The notes below the pieces were generated by a model. It had not been told where the DNA came from. It was given only the letters and a program-made list of their open reading frames with translations, and did not search any database. From Dictyocoela muelleri (taxonomy: Eukaryota; Microsporidia), in NCBI GenBank assembly GCA_016256075.1, contig SDVU01000167.1:1-18714 (forward strand): DNA of 18,714 bases, in the 5' to 3' direction. Shown in pieces: positions 1 through 9,249 of the stretch (position 1 is its first letter; each line of letters opens with the position of its first letter). A program made the translations under genes and the position numbers.

Positions 1-429
1 GGTTCGGGTGAAATTACCTATGAATTGTAGTCTCCTATAAAAAGAAATAAAAACATCTTGGGAACTCACGTAAAAAAAATACACTACGCTTTAATTTATG
101 GTTTTTGTTATATTTGTTCTTTTTTACCATAAAAGTTGTTTTTTATAATGGAACAGTACCAAAAATCGAAAAGTTCGAAAAAATCGACATTTTCTATAAA
201 CATAAAATTTCGTGTATTTTGCACAGTTTTTCCTTTTAAAGTGAAATAAATAAATTCATTCTAATAAATGCTCTAAATGCTTTCAATAATCTTATACTGC
301 GATCTCAGGTTTTCTTTAATATGTTTTGTTTGGTAAGATTGCAAAATAGAAATATAAAGCCCAATGTTTTTAACACTTCGTAAAAAATTGCTTATCTATA
401 AAATTTCGATGGATATTTATAACATATTT
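1..429. other. AT-rich DNA, no gene seen
   Basis: I see no coding sequence or RNA gene here. The only structure is a short inverted repeat, TTTATGGT at 95-102 and ACCATAAA at 126-133, and several runs of the form aaaatcga around 155-190 that recur loosely near 1700 and 1860. With this base composition both may be chance. Confidence 0.5.
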
Positions 430-1200
430 TAAAATACCATTCTATCTCTGGAATACTTTATTTTCAATGTAATTACATTTAGATAGTCCATTTGTTTTAA
501 CTTTATTTCCATTAATTTCAGTATTTTCCTTAAATTAACTGCAATATTATTTGAAATCACATCAAAGGGTTTCTTATACCATATAAAAACATATGATAAC
601 TCAATTTTAGCCAGTAATCTCTTCATGATTAAGATAATTAATTAATGCATTCGTAATTTGAAAATTATTCAAAACTCTTTTAAATTTATCTTTTAAGGAA
701 TTAATAATACTGAATATAACGTCTGGATTATAGATGTACAACCGGCGAAAATAAAAATCAATTTATTGTCATATTATTTATACACCTTAAGTCCCTCGAA
801 ATTATACAGCATAGAAAGAATAGTCTTTTTCTATTTTTTGTAGTTTTGCACTGATGTGTATAGAGATATTCATAAAAAATCAGATGTTCGCAAAAACTTT
901 TATTAGTTTTATAAGTGTATTAAAGGCTTTTAAATTCTAATTTATAAATGCTCGGGTATTCTTAGATTTTCTTAAAAAAGACATTAAATTCTTACAAAGC
1001 AAAGTAAAATAGAGCACTAAATAAATCTTTTTTTATGTTATTGCAGTAATTCGCTTCTCTAAAAGATATGATTGGTATAGTCAGATTTAATGTAAAGACT
1101 CTTTTTGTCAGTATTGAAGACGTATCTTCATAAAATCTCAAACGATTCGATTTTATATCGATCAAAAGATGTCTATCATGGTTAATCAGCACTTTCTGCT
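430..1200 (-). other. Unassigned short open frames, possibly a decayed gene
   Basis: Three open stretches on the minus strand have a more protein-like composition than the surrounding homopolymer-rich DNA: about 1192-992 (contains LINHDRHLLIDIKSN), about 770-605 (contains YNPDVIFSIINSLKDK) and 626-429 (contains MKRLLAKIELSYVF). They lie in the same orientation and in order, as pieces of one decayed gene or transposon would, but I recognise no domain, no catalytic motif and no start context. They could equally be random open frames. No function is proposed. Confidence 0.2.
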
Positions 1201-1966
1201 CAGCTATGTAATGTAACGCAACTTAGCGAATTATTTAAAAAAAACTAACAAAATAATTTGTTGTTTTGTTTAAGCCCTATTATTTTTTAAGAAAAACTGA
1301 GTTTTTTAAAAATTGTGCATGTTGAATTGTTGTGTTTTTTCCTCGCAATTTTTTATCTTTTAACATATGAATGCACCAATTTCTAAATGTTATTTTTAGT
1401 GCAAAACAAATTTAAACATCATTTTATCAAATTATCGCGATAATAAATATCTATTAAACAATTTATTTTCATAAAAATAGATTTTGCGATAGGCTTTTTA
1501 ATTTTATACATTTACACTAAATATTTTATCATATATCCCTTGCTATTTATTTTTTCTGCAATTTTTTATATCACAAATAAGTTTATTATTTTCGAATTTC
1601 TTGTGATAAGGATCGAAAAAATTTACCAAAAAATGCTTATAAAATAATATTTGCTTTTGAAATAAACGTATATATTTTTTAAAAAAAAATTTGGTATCAA
1701 AAAAATCGACAAGATCAAAATTTTCAACTGTAGAAAATTTTAAAAAAACTTATGCACACTTTAATTGGTGCTAAAAAGTGATTTATATTATATTTGTGCT
1801 ATATTTAATCAATTTTTATTAAGTAAATATTCCCTCAAGTGCATTATTTGCTTAGAGATCGAAAAAAAAACGACATTTTTAGAGACTGAAAAAATCGACT
1901 ACTACTGTATTTGTTTTTTAGATAAAAAATTAATTTTATTATCATTTAATTTCAATTTATAAAGAA
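1201..1966. other. AT-rich DNA, no gene seen
   Basis: This stretch is made of A and T runs. A short open frame at 1765-1962 on the plus strand begins at a non-ATG codon and has a low-complexity composition, so I do not call it. This DNA is the 3' flank of the MULE that ends at 1967, and I could not find a terminal inverted repeat pairing it with the other side of that element. Confidence 0.5.
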
Positions 1967-3335
1967 CTATGACAGATTTAAAAAATAATAAACCTTTGAA
2001 ATTTTAAAACTTCTGCCTAAATTCTGTAGAGACTCTTTATATTTATCTAATTGTGTTAAACGTGAAAGATTACTTTGTTCATTTAATTTTTTTTAATAAA
2101 TAACTTGTTCTTTATGTAAAGCTATTATTAAATTAATTATATTAGCTGATAAAATACAAAAAGTCTCTTTTATGCTTCTATTCCATCCTTCAAATGAGTT
2201 TGTGGTTCTTGGAATAGAATTTATAACTCTTTTATATGTATTCCAGAATGACACATCAAATATCGGGCTTATATGTTTACTATCTTCATCTAACCCGACG
2301 TATTTTTTTCAGAAAGTATAAAATAAAATTTTTAAATAAATCATATAAGTGTGCATTTTGAATTGACTTTATTATTTTCTTGCATTCAATAATTACATTA
2401 TCTGGTTAAACAAAAGCAAGTGAAAGAAACATTAAAAAAAATCACTTACAAAATGATTCGTTAAATATGCCGTATTAAGGCCCTCTTTACAAATCTTTCT
2501 CCATATAGCTTGTCCAAAATGGAATATATACCCATTTAATTGAACTGATGGATAATTCCTTTTTAGGAAAGCTATTACCACGCTCTCAAAATCTATTATT
2601 ATATTTTTAGGTATTGTATCATCTGTTAAAAGTTTAATTTGTTGAAATACATTATCATAATCTTCAGAAGTTCTATGTTTCATTAAAATATATATTATTG
2701 GTGTATTAACATTTAATATTTTAGATTGAATAACATATAATTGTTCAAAGCCGTAAGGTGCCACATGGAATGTACCATCCATTATCCAATAATTACATTC
2801 ACTTAAAATAGAAACATTTTCAAACTTACCCATTATTACTATTCGTCTTACATCAGATTAACCATAATCATATAAAACAAATTGATTTCCATTATCCATT
2901 TTTTTATATTTTTTTGGTATGTCATCATATTGTAAACTTCCCATATTCAAATTATTTCTTCATACTAAGCTTATTCTGTTGCGAAGCGTTTTAATTTTTT
3001 GCAATAAACTTTGCTGTTCAAAAGATTTATCCATCAATATTCTATAAATAATATCTTTAGAAGGTTCATTAGTTGCGATTGCATCTTTATCACAGGTTTT
3101 CATAGCTTTCAACTTTACAGCAAAACTTTTATCAAAATATGATCACGAACTTCTTCTATAAGAACATTGTCGTCATCGTCGGTAAAAATTTTTGATGTGC
3201 ATATTTTTTCTTTTTACGCATCTCCATCTGATTCCTTTTGTTTTTGACTGACCATTTGAATGATAAAAATAACTATCAAGTTTAGCAATAATTTTTTTAT
3301 TTTCAGACTTCAACCTATTTATTTTTTTCTCATTT
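1967..3335 (-). pseudogene. Decayed Mutator-like (MULE) transposase with FLYWCH zinc finger
   Basis: This is a DDE-type cut-and-paste transposase of the MULE superfamily, read on the minus strand. In order: a FLYWCH-like finger near 3300-3200 (SYFYHSNGQ then RWRCVKRKN, with Asn where the second Cys usually sits); a linker near 3115-2900 (IATNEPSKDIIYRIL); the catalytic core within 2833-2432, with WIMDGTFHVAP (first Asp, codon about 2779-2777), PIIYILMKHRTSEDY, then NIIIDFESVV and NGYIFHFGQAIWR. In the last motif Tyr replaces the usual Cys of the GCxFHFxQ box. Downstream are SLAFV and PDNVIIE (about 2425-2380), then the C-terminal box SFWNTYKRV...PRTTNSFEGWNRS (about 2260-2170) and a final stop at 1967. 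The length of about 450 codons suits the family. Frame changes occur near 3150 and near 2440-2400, a stop lies near 2960 and another near 2850, and no ATG was found for the finger, so it is broken. The family assignment is firm; the host is not known. Confidence 0.87.
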
Positions 3336-3360
3336 TTTTTGGTATTTTTATTTTTTCTTT

Positions 3361-3403
3361 TTGAACCAACTCGGGCAAAAGCCCGATTTGAACCAATTCG
3401 GGC
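3361..3403. repeat. GC-rich direct repeat with alternative hairpins upstream of the MULE
   Basis: A 16-base unit, TTGAACCAACTCGGGC at 3361-3376, recurs with one change at 3388-3403. Between the two lies GCCCGA (3381-3386). The complementary blocks therefore run TCGGGC, GCCCGA, TCGGGC, so the middle block can pair with either neighbour: a 6-bp stem with a 4-base loop on one side and an 11-base loop on the other. A T-run follows at about 3410-3416. It sits about 30 bp upstream of the first recognisable MULE codons, in DNA otherwise almost free of G and C. It could be part of that element's promoter or leader; that is inference. Confidence 0.6.
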
Positions 3404-3410
3404 GCAGCCT

Positions 3411-3998
3411 TTTTTTACTCACACTAGAACATCTTCAATCTCGTTTTTTTCATCTTCCTTTTCCATACTCTTGTTTTTCTTCGCTTACGTTTTTCCTCTC
3501 TCTATTTTTTCGCGACTTTATTTCTTCCAGAACATTATTTCAAAAAATTTCCTTTTATGCGCTCTTTATCTTCAGAAAAATCCCATTTTAACCCCTAATT
3601 ATACACCCTCATTTTTTTAATCTTTTTTTAAATTTCAAAAGTAGCGGGAAAATATGGTCAGCTGTATATTTTTTACAAAGTCAACGTTATTTTTATAATT
3701 TTTTTCTAAATGCATTAATATGCCATAACTATGGCGGCGAAAGTATGCATTTGAAAATGCAAAATTTGCACGAAATATTTAAAAATTGCATTTATATTTT
3801 TAGCATCATAAATTCAAATTTAAAAATCTGAAATAATTCTTTTAAATAATCAAATCGATTGTGTAATATAAAAAATAAGAAATAAAATATTATTCAAATC
3901 AGAATTTCTATCATTTTGACATTTTTTTAACTTCGATAGCTACGCTCAACAGATAATGATGTATGTATGCAATTTATTAAGTTAATATAATCATCTGT
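3411..3998. other. Pyrimidine-rich spacer, no gene seen
   Basis: From about 3405 to 3625 the plus strand is dominated by T with C. The two overlapping open frames there (3339-3620 and 3361-3591) are by-products of that bias, rich in Phe, Ser and Leu. From 3626 to 3998 the DNA is plain AT-rich with several short words such as tgcatt and aaatgca that can pair locally. It is the 3' flank of the hAT copy, and I could not define a terminal inverted repeat in it. Confidence 0.5.
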
Positions 3999-5165
3999 TT
4001 AATCGTTTTTGTTATTATATCTCAACGATAAACTTAGTTCGTTTTCATTTAATCTTTTCGTTTGATATTCAATAATTCTAACTGGATCATTTTTAAAATA
4101 AAATTTTTTATAATGCTCGAATCCAATTTCCATGTAAACAAAATAATTTTCAAATTTATCTAAAACAACCATAAGACACTATAATTTGAAGCAAACACAA
4201 CTACTTCTTTGAATAGATCGGGATTTGACAATGCATATTTTGCATTTTTTATTAATATACCACCATCAACAAGACTGCATATTATTTTCTTTATTTTCGG
4301 TAAGTGTTTGCAATAGTATAAAGCTGAATTGAGCAAACTCGACCATCGAGTTACTACAACTCTAGGAGTTTTACGAATAACAGAAAGCAATGATGATATT
4401 GTTCGATTTTTCACAGTAATAGCTTTAACTCAAGAAATACATTTTTAAACGCCACAATAATAACCTTTTACTCGCATTGAATAATTATATATAATATGTG
4501 CTCGGCAAGTGACATGAAAAAAATTAGGATGCTGTTTTTTTAAATCTTTAAACGCCTGGATCATTTATTCAGCAGCTTCTCGAAAATAAAAACATTCACA
4601 TATACTCAATTTTTATTTTATATTTATCAATTTTTTTTCTTATTATCGTATTTGCAAAAATAGAATCCATGTAATCACTTACTGGTAAGGCGTATAAATC
4701 AAGAACATAATCTAATTTTTTCCTACGTATCAAAAGAACCAATGTATTAAAGTATCTAATTACATTATTCTTGCCAATCCACACAAATAAATATTTTTCC
4801 ATTTTTAAAATATTATTTAAGCTTTACTAATGTATCTGCCACGGAAATTGTTTAATAAGTACGGTCTAAAAGTACTTTCTGAGGCAAGTTAGAATCCATG
4901 ATCTGAAAAGTTTCCGCATTTCTTTGTCTTTAAGCTTATATAAGGTCATATCCGCTGAAGCAAACGCTTTTACTAACGCTCGACAAAAGCGATATTTTCT
5001 ACAGATAGAAAGCTTTGTTTTTGATTATATTTTCTTCAGTTACTAATATATCTCATAAAAAACACGCCTTTTGATGAACTATGGCTATTAACGGTATATT
5101 TTCTTTCACATGATACAAAAATATTACATAAATTACAAAATAATTGCTCTTTTTTTTTTTGAAAA
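3999..5165 (-). pseudogene. Decayed hAT transposase with BED-type zinc finger
   Basis: This reads on the minus strand as a hAT-superfamily transposase of the kind that carries an N-terminal BED/CGGBP1-like finger. In order: LFCNLCNIFVSCERK followed by VNSHSSSK near 5145-5060 (Cys-x2-Cys then His); VKAFASADMTLYKLKDKE near 4972-4915, matching the family's segment that leads to DSNLPQKVLLDRTYL (about 4895-4850); YLFVWIGKNN near 4800-4760, where the family usually has the first catalytic Asp, followed by NTLVLLIRRKKLDYV; MIQAFKDLKKQHPNFFHVTCRAH near 4565-4500, the box that ends in TCxAH; VVVTRWSSLLNSALYYCKHL near 4360-4305, the conserved RW box; and GFEHYKKFYFKND near 4115-4075 in place of the C-terminal ERxFSxYK dimerisation motif. 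It ends at a stop at 3999-4001. Several frame changes and stops (about ten) show it is dead. About 390 codons is shorter than most full hAT proteins. Confidence 0.8.
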
Positions 5166-5706
5166 TTAGTTTTTGTAAAAATTTTCGTATTTAAGTAATA
5201 TTGATTTTTTCGAACATTTTTGTCTCGTCATTTAGATTTAATAAATTATAAATGCAAAAAAATGCATTTTAAATCCAAATTTTTGTAAATTTTTTTTTCA
5301 AATTTTTGTAAATTCTTAACAATTCTTGCATTTAACTGCCTTAGTCATAATATAATTTTTGGCCTTTTTTCATTTTAAACAATAATATTATGTGGTGATA
5401 GCCATTTTATGCTAGATAATATGAAATAAGTACACTTAGCAAAAAATCAAAATATATTATAATTTTTTAAATCTCACAAAAGTAGATGCCTCCATGAATA
5501 TTTATTACTTTTTTATCATAAAAATAAAACTTCTGTAATTTATTAGATCTATTAGTATATCGTTTTTATTTACAGAAAAATCAAATGAAAATCTTGTATT
5601 ATAGAGTCATGTACAGTAAAAAAATCATACAACGGATTTTATGAAGTAATAAAAGAATATTAATGTTTCTTACGATGAGTTACTTTGATGAGAATTTTTT
5701 TCGTTA
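5166..5706. other. AT-rich DNA, no gene seen
   Basis: No coding sequence or RNA gene is visible. A 16-base direct repeat, caaatttttgtaaatt, occurs at about 5277-5292 and 5299-5314. This DNA is the 5' flank of the hAT copy; any terminal repeat of that element is too decayed for me to see. Confidence 0.5.
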
Positions 5707-6005
5707 CTGGTTCATTTTGGGAAAACAGTTCTTTTAAAAATGAGAATAGATGAAGACAGATTGTAAAAATAAACAATATTTTATTTTAAGATGTACATTG
5801 CAGGTGAAGTTGATATTTTCGTAGCTTTCATAAGCAGTGTTATTTTACAGTCTAATCTTTGGCTCAGACTGTAAAATAACACTGCTTATGAAAGTTACGA
5901 AGATATCAACTTCACCTTGCAATGTACATCTTAAAATGAAATATTGTTTATTTTTACAATTTGTCCTCATCTCTTCCCATCTTCAAAAAAAACTGTTTTG
6001 CAAAT
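5707..6005. mobile_element. Foldback (MITE-like) element, copy 1, uninterrupted
   Basis: This is a non-coding element of about 300 bp that is nearly one large palindrome. The left arm is about 5707-5853 and the right arm about 5866-6005, around a 12-base loop (5854-5865). The innermost 30 or so pairs are perfect. Going outward the arms differ at a few positions, and beyond about 6003 the right end no longer matches the left terminus CTGGTTCATTTTGG. The shared terminus and the first 120 or so bases recur in copy 2, which shows this is a dispersed repeat and not a one-off hairpin. An open frame at 5837-6067 runs through the right arm and is not a gene. No clear target-site duplication was found, although TA precedes the left end. 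The mobilising transposase is unknown. Confidence 0.88.
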
Positions 6006-6460
6006 TTTTTTATAATCCCTACATTCGTCCATACAATTGCGTAAAAATATATGTTAATAGTAACTGATAAGACAAAGGCTTATAATAGTTATGTTAAATT
6101 AATATAAACATTTTAATTTTGCTATAATTAAAACTTAGTTGATATAACTAAAGAAACACATTTACAAACGATTGAAAGCCTTTGTAATCACTTACAAAAG
6201 AAAAAAATACTTAGAATGTGGTTATTTAAATCAATTAGTGGTTTATTGTCAAGTAAACATTTCATTTAGAAACAATAAGAAAATGATATTTGAAGTGTTT
6301 CTAGATATATTAGAATTAAAATTTATAAACTTGATTTATTTTAAAGTCTTTCAGTCCTAATTTATGAAAAATGAGATAAATTTTTTATTTTCTATTATTC
6401 CGGTTTTTTTTAGTTTTTGCAAAAACCGTTAAAAAATACTATTATTGCACAATAATGCAA
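6006..6460. other. AT-rich spacer between the two foldback copies, no gene supported
   Basis: The longest open frame, 6172-6360 on the plus strand, begins at TTG, has no recognisable motif and a composition expected from AT-rich DNA, so I do not call it. No RNA gene or repeat is visible. Confidence 0.45.
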
Positions 6461-6709
6461 CTGGTTCATTTTGGTAAAACAATTTTTTGAAGATAATAAG
6501 AGATGAAGGCAAATTGTAAAAATAAATAATAATTTATTTTAAAATGTACATTGAGAGGTGAAGTTATTATCTTCATAGCTTCTATAAAAGGGTCCAAATT
6601 ATTGTTTCCGATTTCAGCGTAAACAATAAATCGACACTTTTTATAGAAGCTATGAAGATAATAACTTCACCTTGCAATGTCATTTTTAAATGTATTTTTT
6701 TATTTTTAC
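6461..6709. mobile_element. Foldback element copy 2, left arm, loop and inner right arm
   Basis: This begins with CTGGTTCATTTTGG like copy 1 and follows it for about 120 bases (compare gaagttattatcttcatagct with gaagttgatattttcgtagct). The left arm is about 6461-6589, the loop about 6590-6638 and the right arm starts near 6639. The loop is quite unlike that of copy 1 and holds its own 9-bp stem, TTATTGTTT at 6599-6607 with AAACAATAA at 6621-6629. The right arm is cut at 6709 by retroelement A and resumes at 11096. The last four bases here, TTAC, are repeated on the far side of the retroelement. Confidence 0.88.
6706..6709. repeat. Target-site duplication of retroelement A, left
   Basis: TTAC here matches TTAC at 11092-11095. 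Foldback copy 1 has a single TTAC at the equivalent site, which shows the second copy was made by the insertion. Confidence 0.8.
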
Positions 6710-6927
6710 TGTAGCATCTGACGCATCTGCTACCAATCTAATCGAAAATAAAAATCAAAGAGAAAATCTAGATAATAAATTCGAAGATGATGAAAGTGAT
6801 AAAATTGATGAAGATGGCAAAATGATCATTTCTGGTGTTATTAGTGAATAATTGATCAAATTGGTAAAAGTCTTGGTGAAAAAAAGGGGGAGGGGTGTCA
6901 AATAAAAACCAATGATTTTTCTTAAGG

Positions 6928-6935
6928 TATAAATA
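6928..6935 (+). promoter_or_regulatory. TATA box of the 5' LTR
   Basis: TATAAATA is conserved at the matching place in the 3' LTR (10995-11002). Its position upstream of the poly(A) signal suits the LTR promoter, with transcription expected to begin about 25-35 bases downstream. Confidence 0.6.
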
Positions 6936-6976
6936 GCATGTGGGAATAACCCCATGTGGGAACGTTACGATCATTC

Positions 6977-6982
6977 AATAAA
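6977..6982 (+). promoter_or_regulatory. Poly(A) signal of the LTR
   Basis: AATAAA is found in both LTRs (the other copy is at 11045-11050), within the well-conserved block CATTCAATAAAGTC. In the 3' LTR it would end the element's transcript. Confidence 0.6.
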
Positions 6983-7022
6983 GTCTTTTTTTAACAAACC
7001 AGCTTGTTTTCGGAGGTTACTC

Positions 7023-7040
7023 CTACTTGCGCTCAAGTAG
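7023..7040 (+). other. Hairpin at the primer-binding position of retroelement A
   Basis: CTACTTG (7023-7029) and CAAGTAG (7034-7040) make a perfect 7-bp stem with a 4-base loop directly at the 5' LTR boundary, where the minus-strand primer normally binds. I see no TGG-initial tRNA-type primer site there. Whether the hairpin serves priming is inference. Confidence 0.4.
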
Positions 7041-7044
7041 CATA

Positions 7045-7935
7045 AAGTCCTTCGAACAAATTATAGAAGAAATTAAAAATGAACAAAAAAAATCCAAACT
7101 ACGATAGTAAATGATCCACGATTTGATAGTCCAAGTTTCGAATACAAAAATGAAAATTCGGGCCTGAGAATTACAAATAAGATAAATACCCTAGTATCAA
7201 TAGATGAACAAGATATTATCAGCTGGAGAATTAGTTTTAAGGAACTCTCGAGAATCTGTAAATGGTCTGATGAAATCCAATTAGATGTCTTAACCCAGAT
7301 CATTGATATTAACCTTCAATACAAGATTGGAGAAGTAAGTTCGGCTGATGAAATTCTCAACAAGATTCTCAAACTCAAGTATAACAAAAGTACAGACTAT
7401 AAGTATCAGAATAAAACAGCGTCCATTAACCAGAACGACTATTACACAATATATGCATACCTTGAAGAAATTAAAATAACAGTTAATAAAATTGCTATCT
7501 GTCTTGATGAATTAAACAATAAGAAATGGAAAAATCCAAGAATTTTTTTACAACGGACTGGATGACCCCAAAAAATTTGAAATTTTAAAACATCCTATCA
7601 GAGAATTTAGTACGATTATTAGAGTGCTTGCGGAAATGGAAACAATTATAATTGAAAAAATGAGAAAACAATTCTCTGAACATAAAGATGTAACGAATGA
7701 ATTCAGAAAAAAACATAATCAAAAATATGACACCCATTCCAGTCGCCGCATTATCAAGAACTCCGCAGGTAATAAATTTTGTAAATTCCATAATAACTCT
7801 CTCAGTACTCAGGAATGCAGAGAATACTAAAAATCAAAATTTAAAAACGATAAACCAAACGAGAATAACTCAGAAAAAAAGGCTTTTTCAATTAACTTAC
7901 ACCGATGTAAACCTAAAACAATCGAAATTCAAGTT
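7045..7935 (+). pseudogene. gag: gag-like region of retroelement A, broken
   Basis: The reading begins just downstream of the LTR and covers the capsid/nucleocapsid position. Protein-like stretches include ILNKILKLKYNKSTDYKY (about 7350-7400) and YYTIYAYLEEIKITVNK (about 7441-7490). Near 7780-7830 is FCKFHNNSLSTQECREY, a Cys/His motif like the one many Ty3/gypsy Gag proteins carry near their C-terminus. It precedes the protease as expected. Fossil; function lost. Confidence 0.65.
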
Positions 7936-7939
7936 TTGA

Positions 7940-8270
7940 GCACGATTTGAGAGTCAATGGCTGGATAGACACTGTTTCAGCAGAGAACTTTATCTCGAAA
8001 AGGTTCGTGGAAACGTCTGAACTGATGCCGTTTTCCTTACCTATACCTCAAACAACAGAAATAGCGAATGTGGAGATGTTCGAAATCAATGAGGAAATGA
8101 TTTTGAGTTTCAAAGTAGAAAACGAAAAAAAATATTCTATATACGTCTAAATTCTATGTTTTACCCAATCCTAATAAACAGGCGATTCTAGTAATGCGAT
8201 TTTTGATTGAAAATGAAGCTGTCATAAATTTAAAAGATGGATACATTTCACTGGACGGCTCTTAATATGA
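7940..8270 (+). pseudogene. Aspartic protease region of retroelement A, broken
   Basis: The retropepsin-like segment contains RVNGWIDTVSAENFIS near 7950-8000, in the position and pattern of the active-site loop, and RFLIENEAVINLKDG near 8199-8245, in the position of the later ILGxxFL box. It lies between gag and reverse transcriptase, as in Ty3/gypsy polyproteins. The enzyme would mature the Gag and Pol proteins in the particle. Fossil. Confidence 0.65.
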
Positions 8271-8439
8271 AATTTACGTATGAATAGTTGAAAACAGTAT
8301 CGATAACGGAATTGTAGCTAAAACAAAAACGTACTCTCTCGATGAATTTGAAAATAAAATTTTTAATTTGATAAGAACAGTCAAAAAAATCAAACCCGGT
8401 TCGCAGAAAATGCTAAATGTTCATCACAAAATCAATCTA

Positions 8440-9060
8440 ATCGGTAAATTTACTTTAATAAAGAAGAAATATAGTACCCCCAATCTATGTATGACTCAGT
8501 AAAACTTCGTTTGAACGATCTTATCTCCCATGGAATAATACAAGAAAAAAATACTGATTTTATCTCTCCGGCGTTTGTACTAAGAAAGAGTAACGATAAA
8601 CTTCGCCTTGTCGTCGATTACCGACATCTAAACAGTATAACAAAAAAAAATTAACCAATTTACGCCCAATATGTACGAACTTCTTTGAAGGCTAAAAGGA
8701 TCAAAAATTTATTCAACGATTGATCTGAACCAAGGGTATTACCAGATACCTATTGCCGAAAATTATATTGAAAAAAACTGGATTCAAAATTCTCAACAGA
8801 ACATACGTATTAAACAGAATGCCTTTTTGATTGTGCAAGGCTCCTGCAACATTCCAAAGAGCCATGAATTCACTATGATGCAATGTTAAAAATTCTATCG
8901 TATACCTTGATGATATTCTTGTCTACACCTCCAATACTGAAGATCATTACAAAACACTTAAATAAGTTTTTAAAATCATAACCAACAACAACATTTCAGT
9001 TAATTTCAAAAAGGGCAATTTCATCTAAAACAAAACTTTTTTCCTCTGTCATATTATCGA
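8440..9060 (+). pseudogene. pol: Reverse transcriptase region of retroelement A, broken
   Basis: This is the palm and fingers of a Ty3/gypsy reverse transcriptase: KLRLVVDYRHLN near 8598-8635, IYSTIDLNQGYYQIPI near 8708-8755, and the catalytic box IVYLDDILVY with YLDD at 8903-8914. The spacing between motifs suits the family. It would copy element RNA to DNA in the particle. Fossil. Confidence 0.9.
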
Positions 9061-9249
9061 TTAAAACAGTATAAAACACAATATAAGCAAAATATAAAAT
9101 ATAGATCTGGGAACGTTACAACAAAAAGAAAACTTAAACATATGCTTAGAATCTTAAATTAGTATAGACCCTTCATCAAAGATATTTCCAACAAGTTGTC
9201 TACTATTTACGATTTGTTAAAATAAAACGATAAGAAAATTATCTTAAGA

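Larger units (their letters stand above)
6710..7024 (+). repeat. 5' LTR of retroelement A
   Basis: This runs from TGTAGCATCTG to GGTTACTCC and is a direct repeat of 10777-11091. It holds a TATA box (TATAAATA, 6928-6935) and, 49 bases further on, a poly(A) signal (AATAAA, 6977-6982), which places U3, a short R and a short U5 in the usual order. A 10-base direct repeat, CATGTGGGAA, lies at 6937-6946 and 6953-6962, just after the TATA box. The first 150 bases are open in the same frame as the pol tail found in the 3' LTR. Confidence 0.93.

Noticed and set aside
2402-2449. Possible 48-bp intron on the minus strand of the first MULE (GTAAGT at one end, TTTAACCAG at the other).
   Set aside because: The segment encodes SLAFV, a conserved part of MULE transposases, so it is better read as coding with a frame change.
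3361-3403. A tRNA-like B box (GGTTCAAATC) on the minus strand.
   Set aside because: The flanking bases do not form a T-arm stem and no other tRNA arm is present.
3339-3620. Two overlapping plus-strand open frames rich in Phe and Ser.
   Set aside because: They reflect a pyrimidine-rich tract and run over the direct-repeat hairpin; no domain or start context is visible.
3680-5400. Possible terminal inverted repeats of the hAT copy (words such as ttgcatttata on both sides).
   Set aside because: The matches are short and A/T-only, at the level expected by chance here.
5707-6005. The large hairpin as a microRNA-like precursor or a CRISPR-type array.
   Set aside because: A second dispersed copy with the same termini shows it is a foldback element, and there are no spaced repeats.
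5837-6067. Open frame through foldback copy 1.
   Set aside because: It crosses the loop and right arm of a non-coding palindrome.
6172-6360. 62-codon open frame between the foldback copies.
   Set aside because: It begins with TTG, has no motif, and has a composition expected by chance in AT-rich DNA.
6755-6974. Minus-strand open frames within the 5' LTR.
   Set aside because: They are antisense shadows of the LTR; the sense frame is the one shared with the pol tail.
7585-7791. Minus-strand open frame inside the gag region of retroelement A.
   Set aside because: It is antisense to the gag-like reading and has no recognisable feature.
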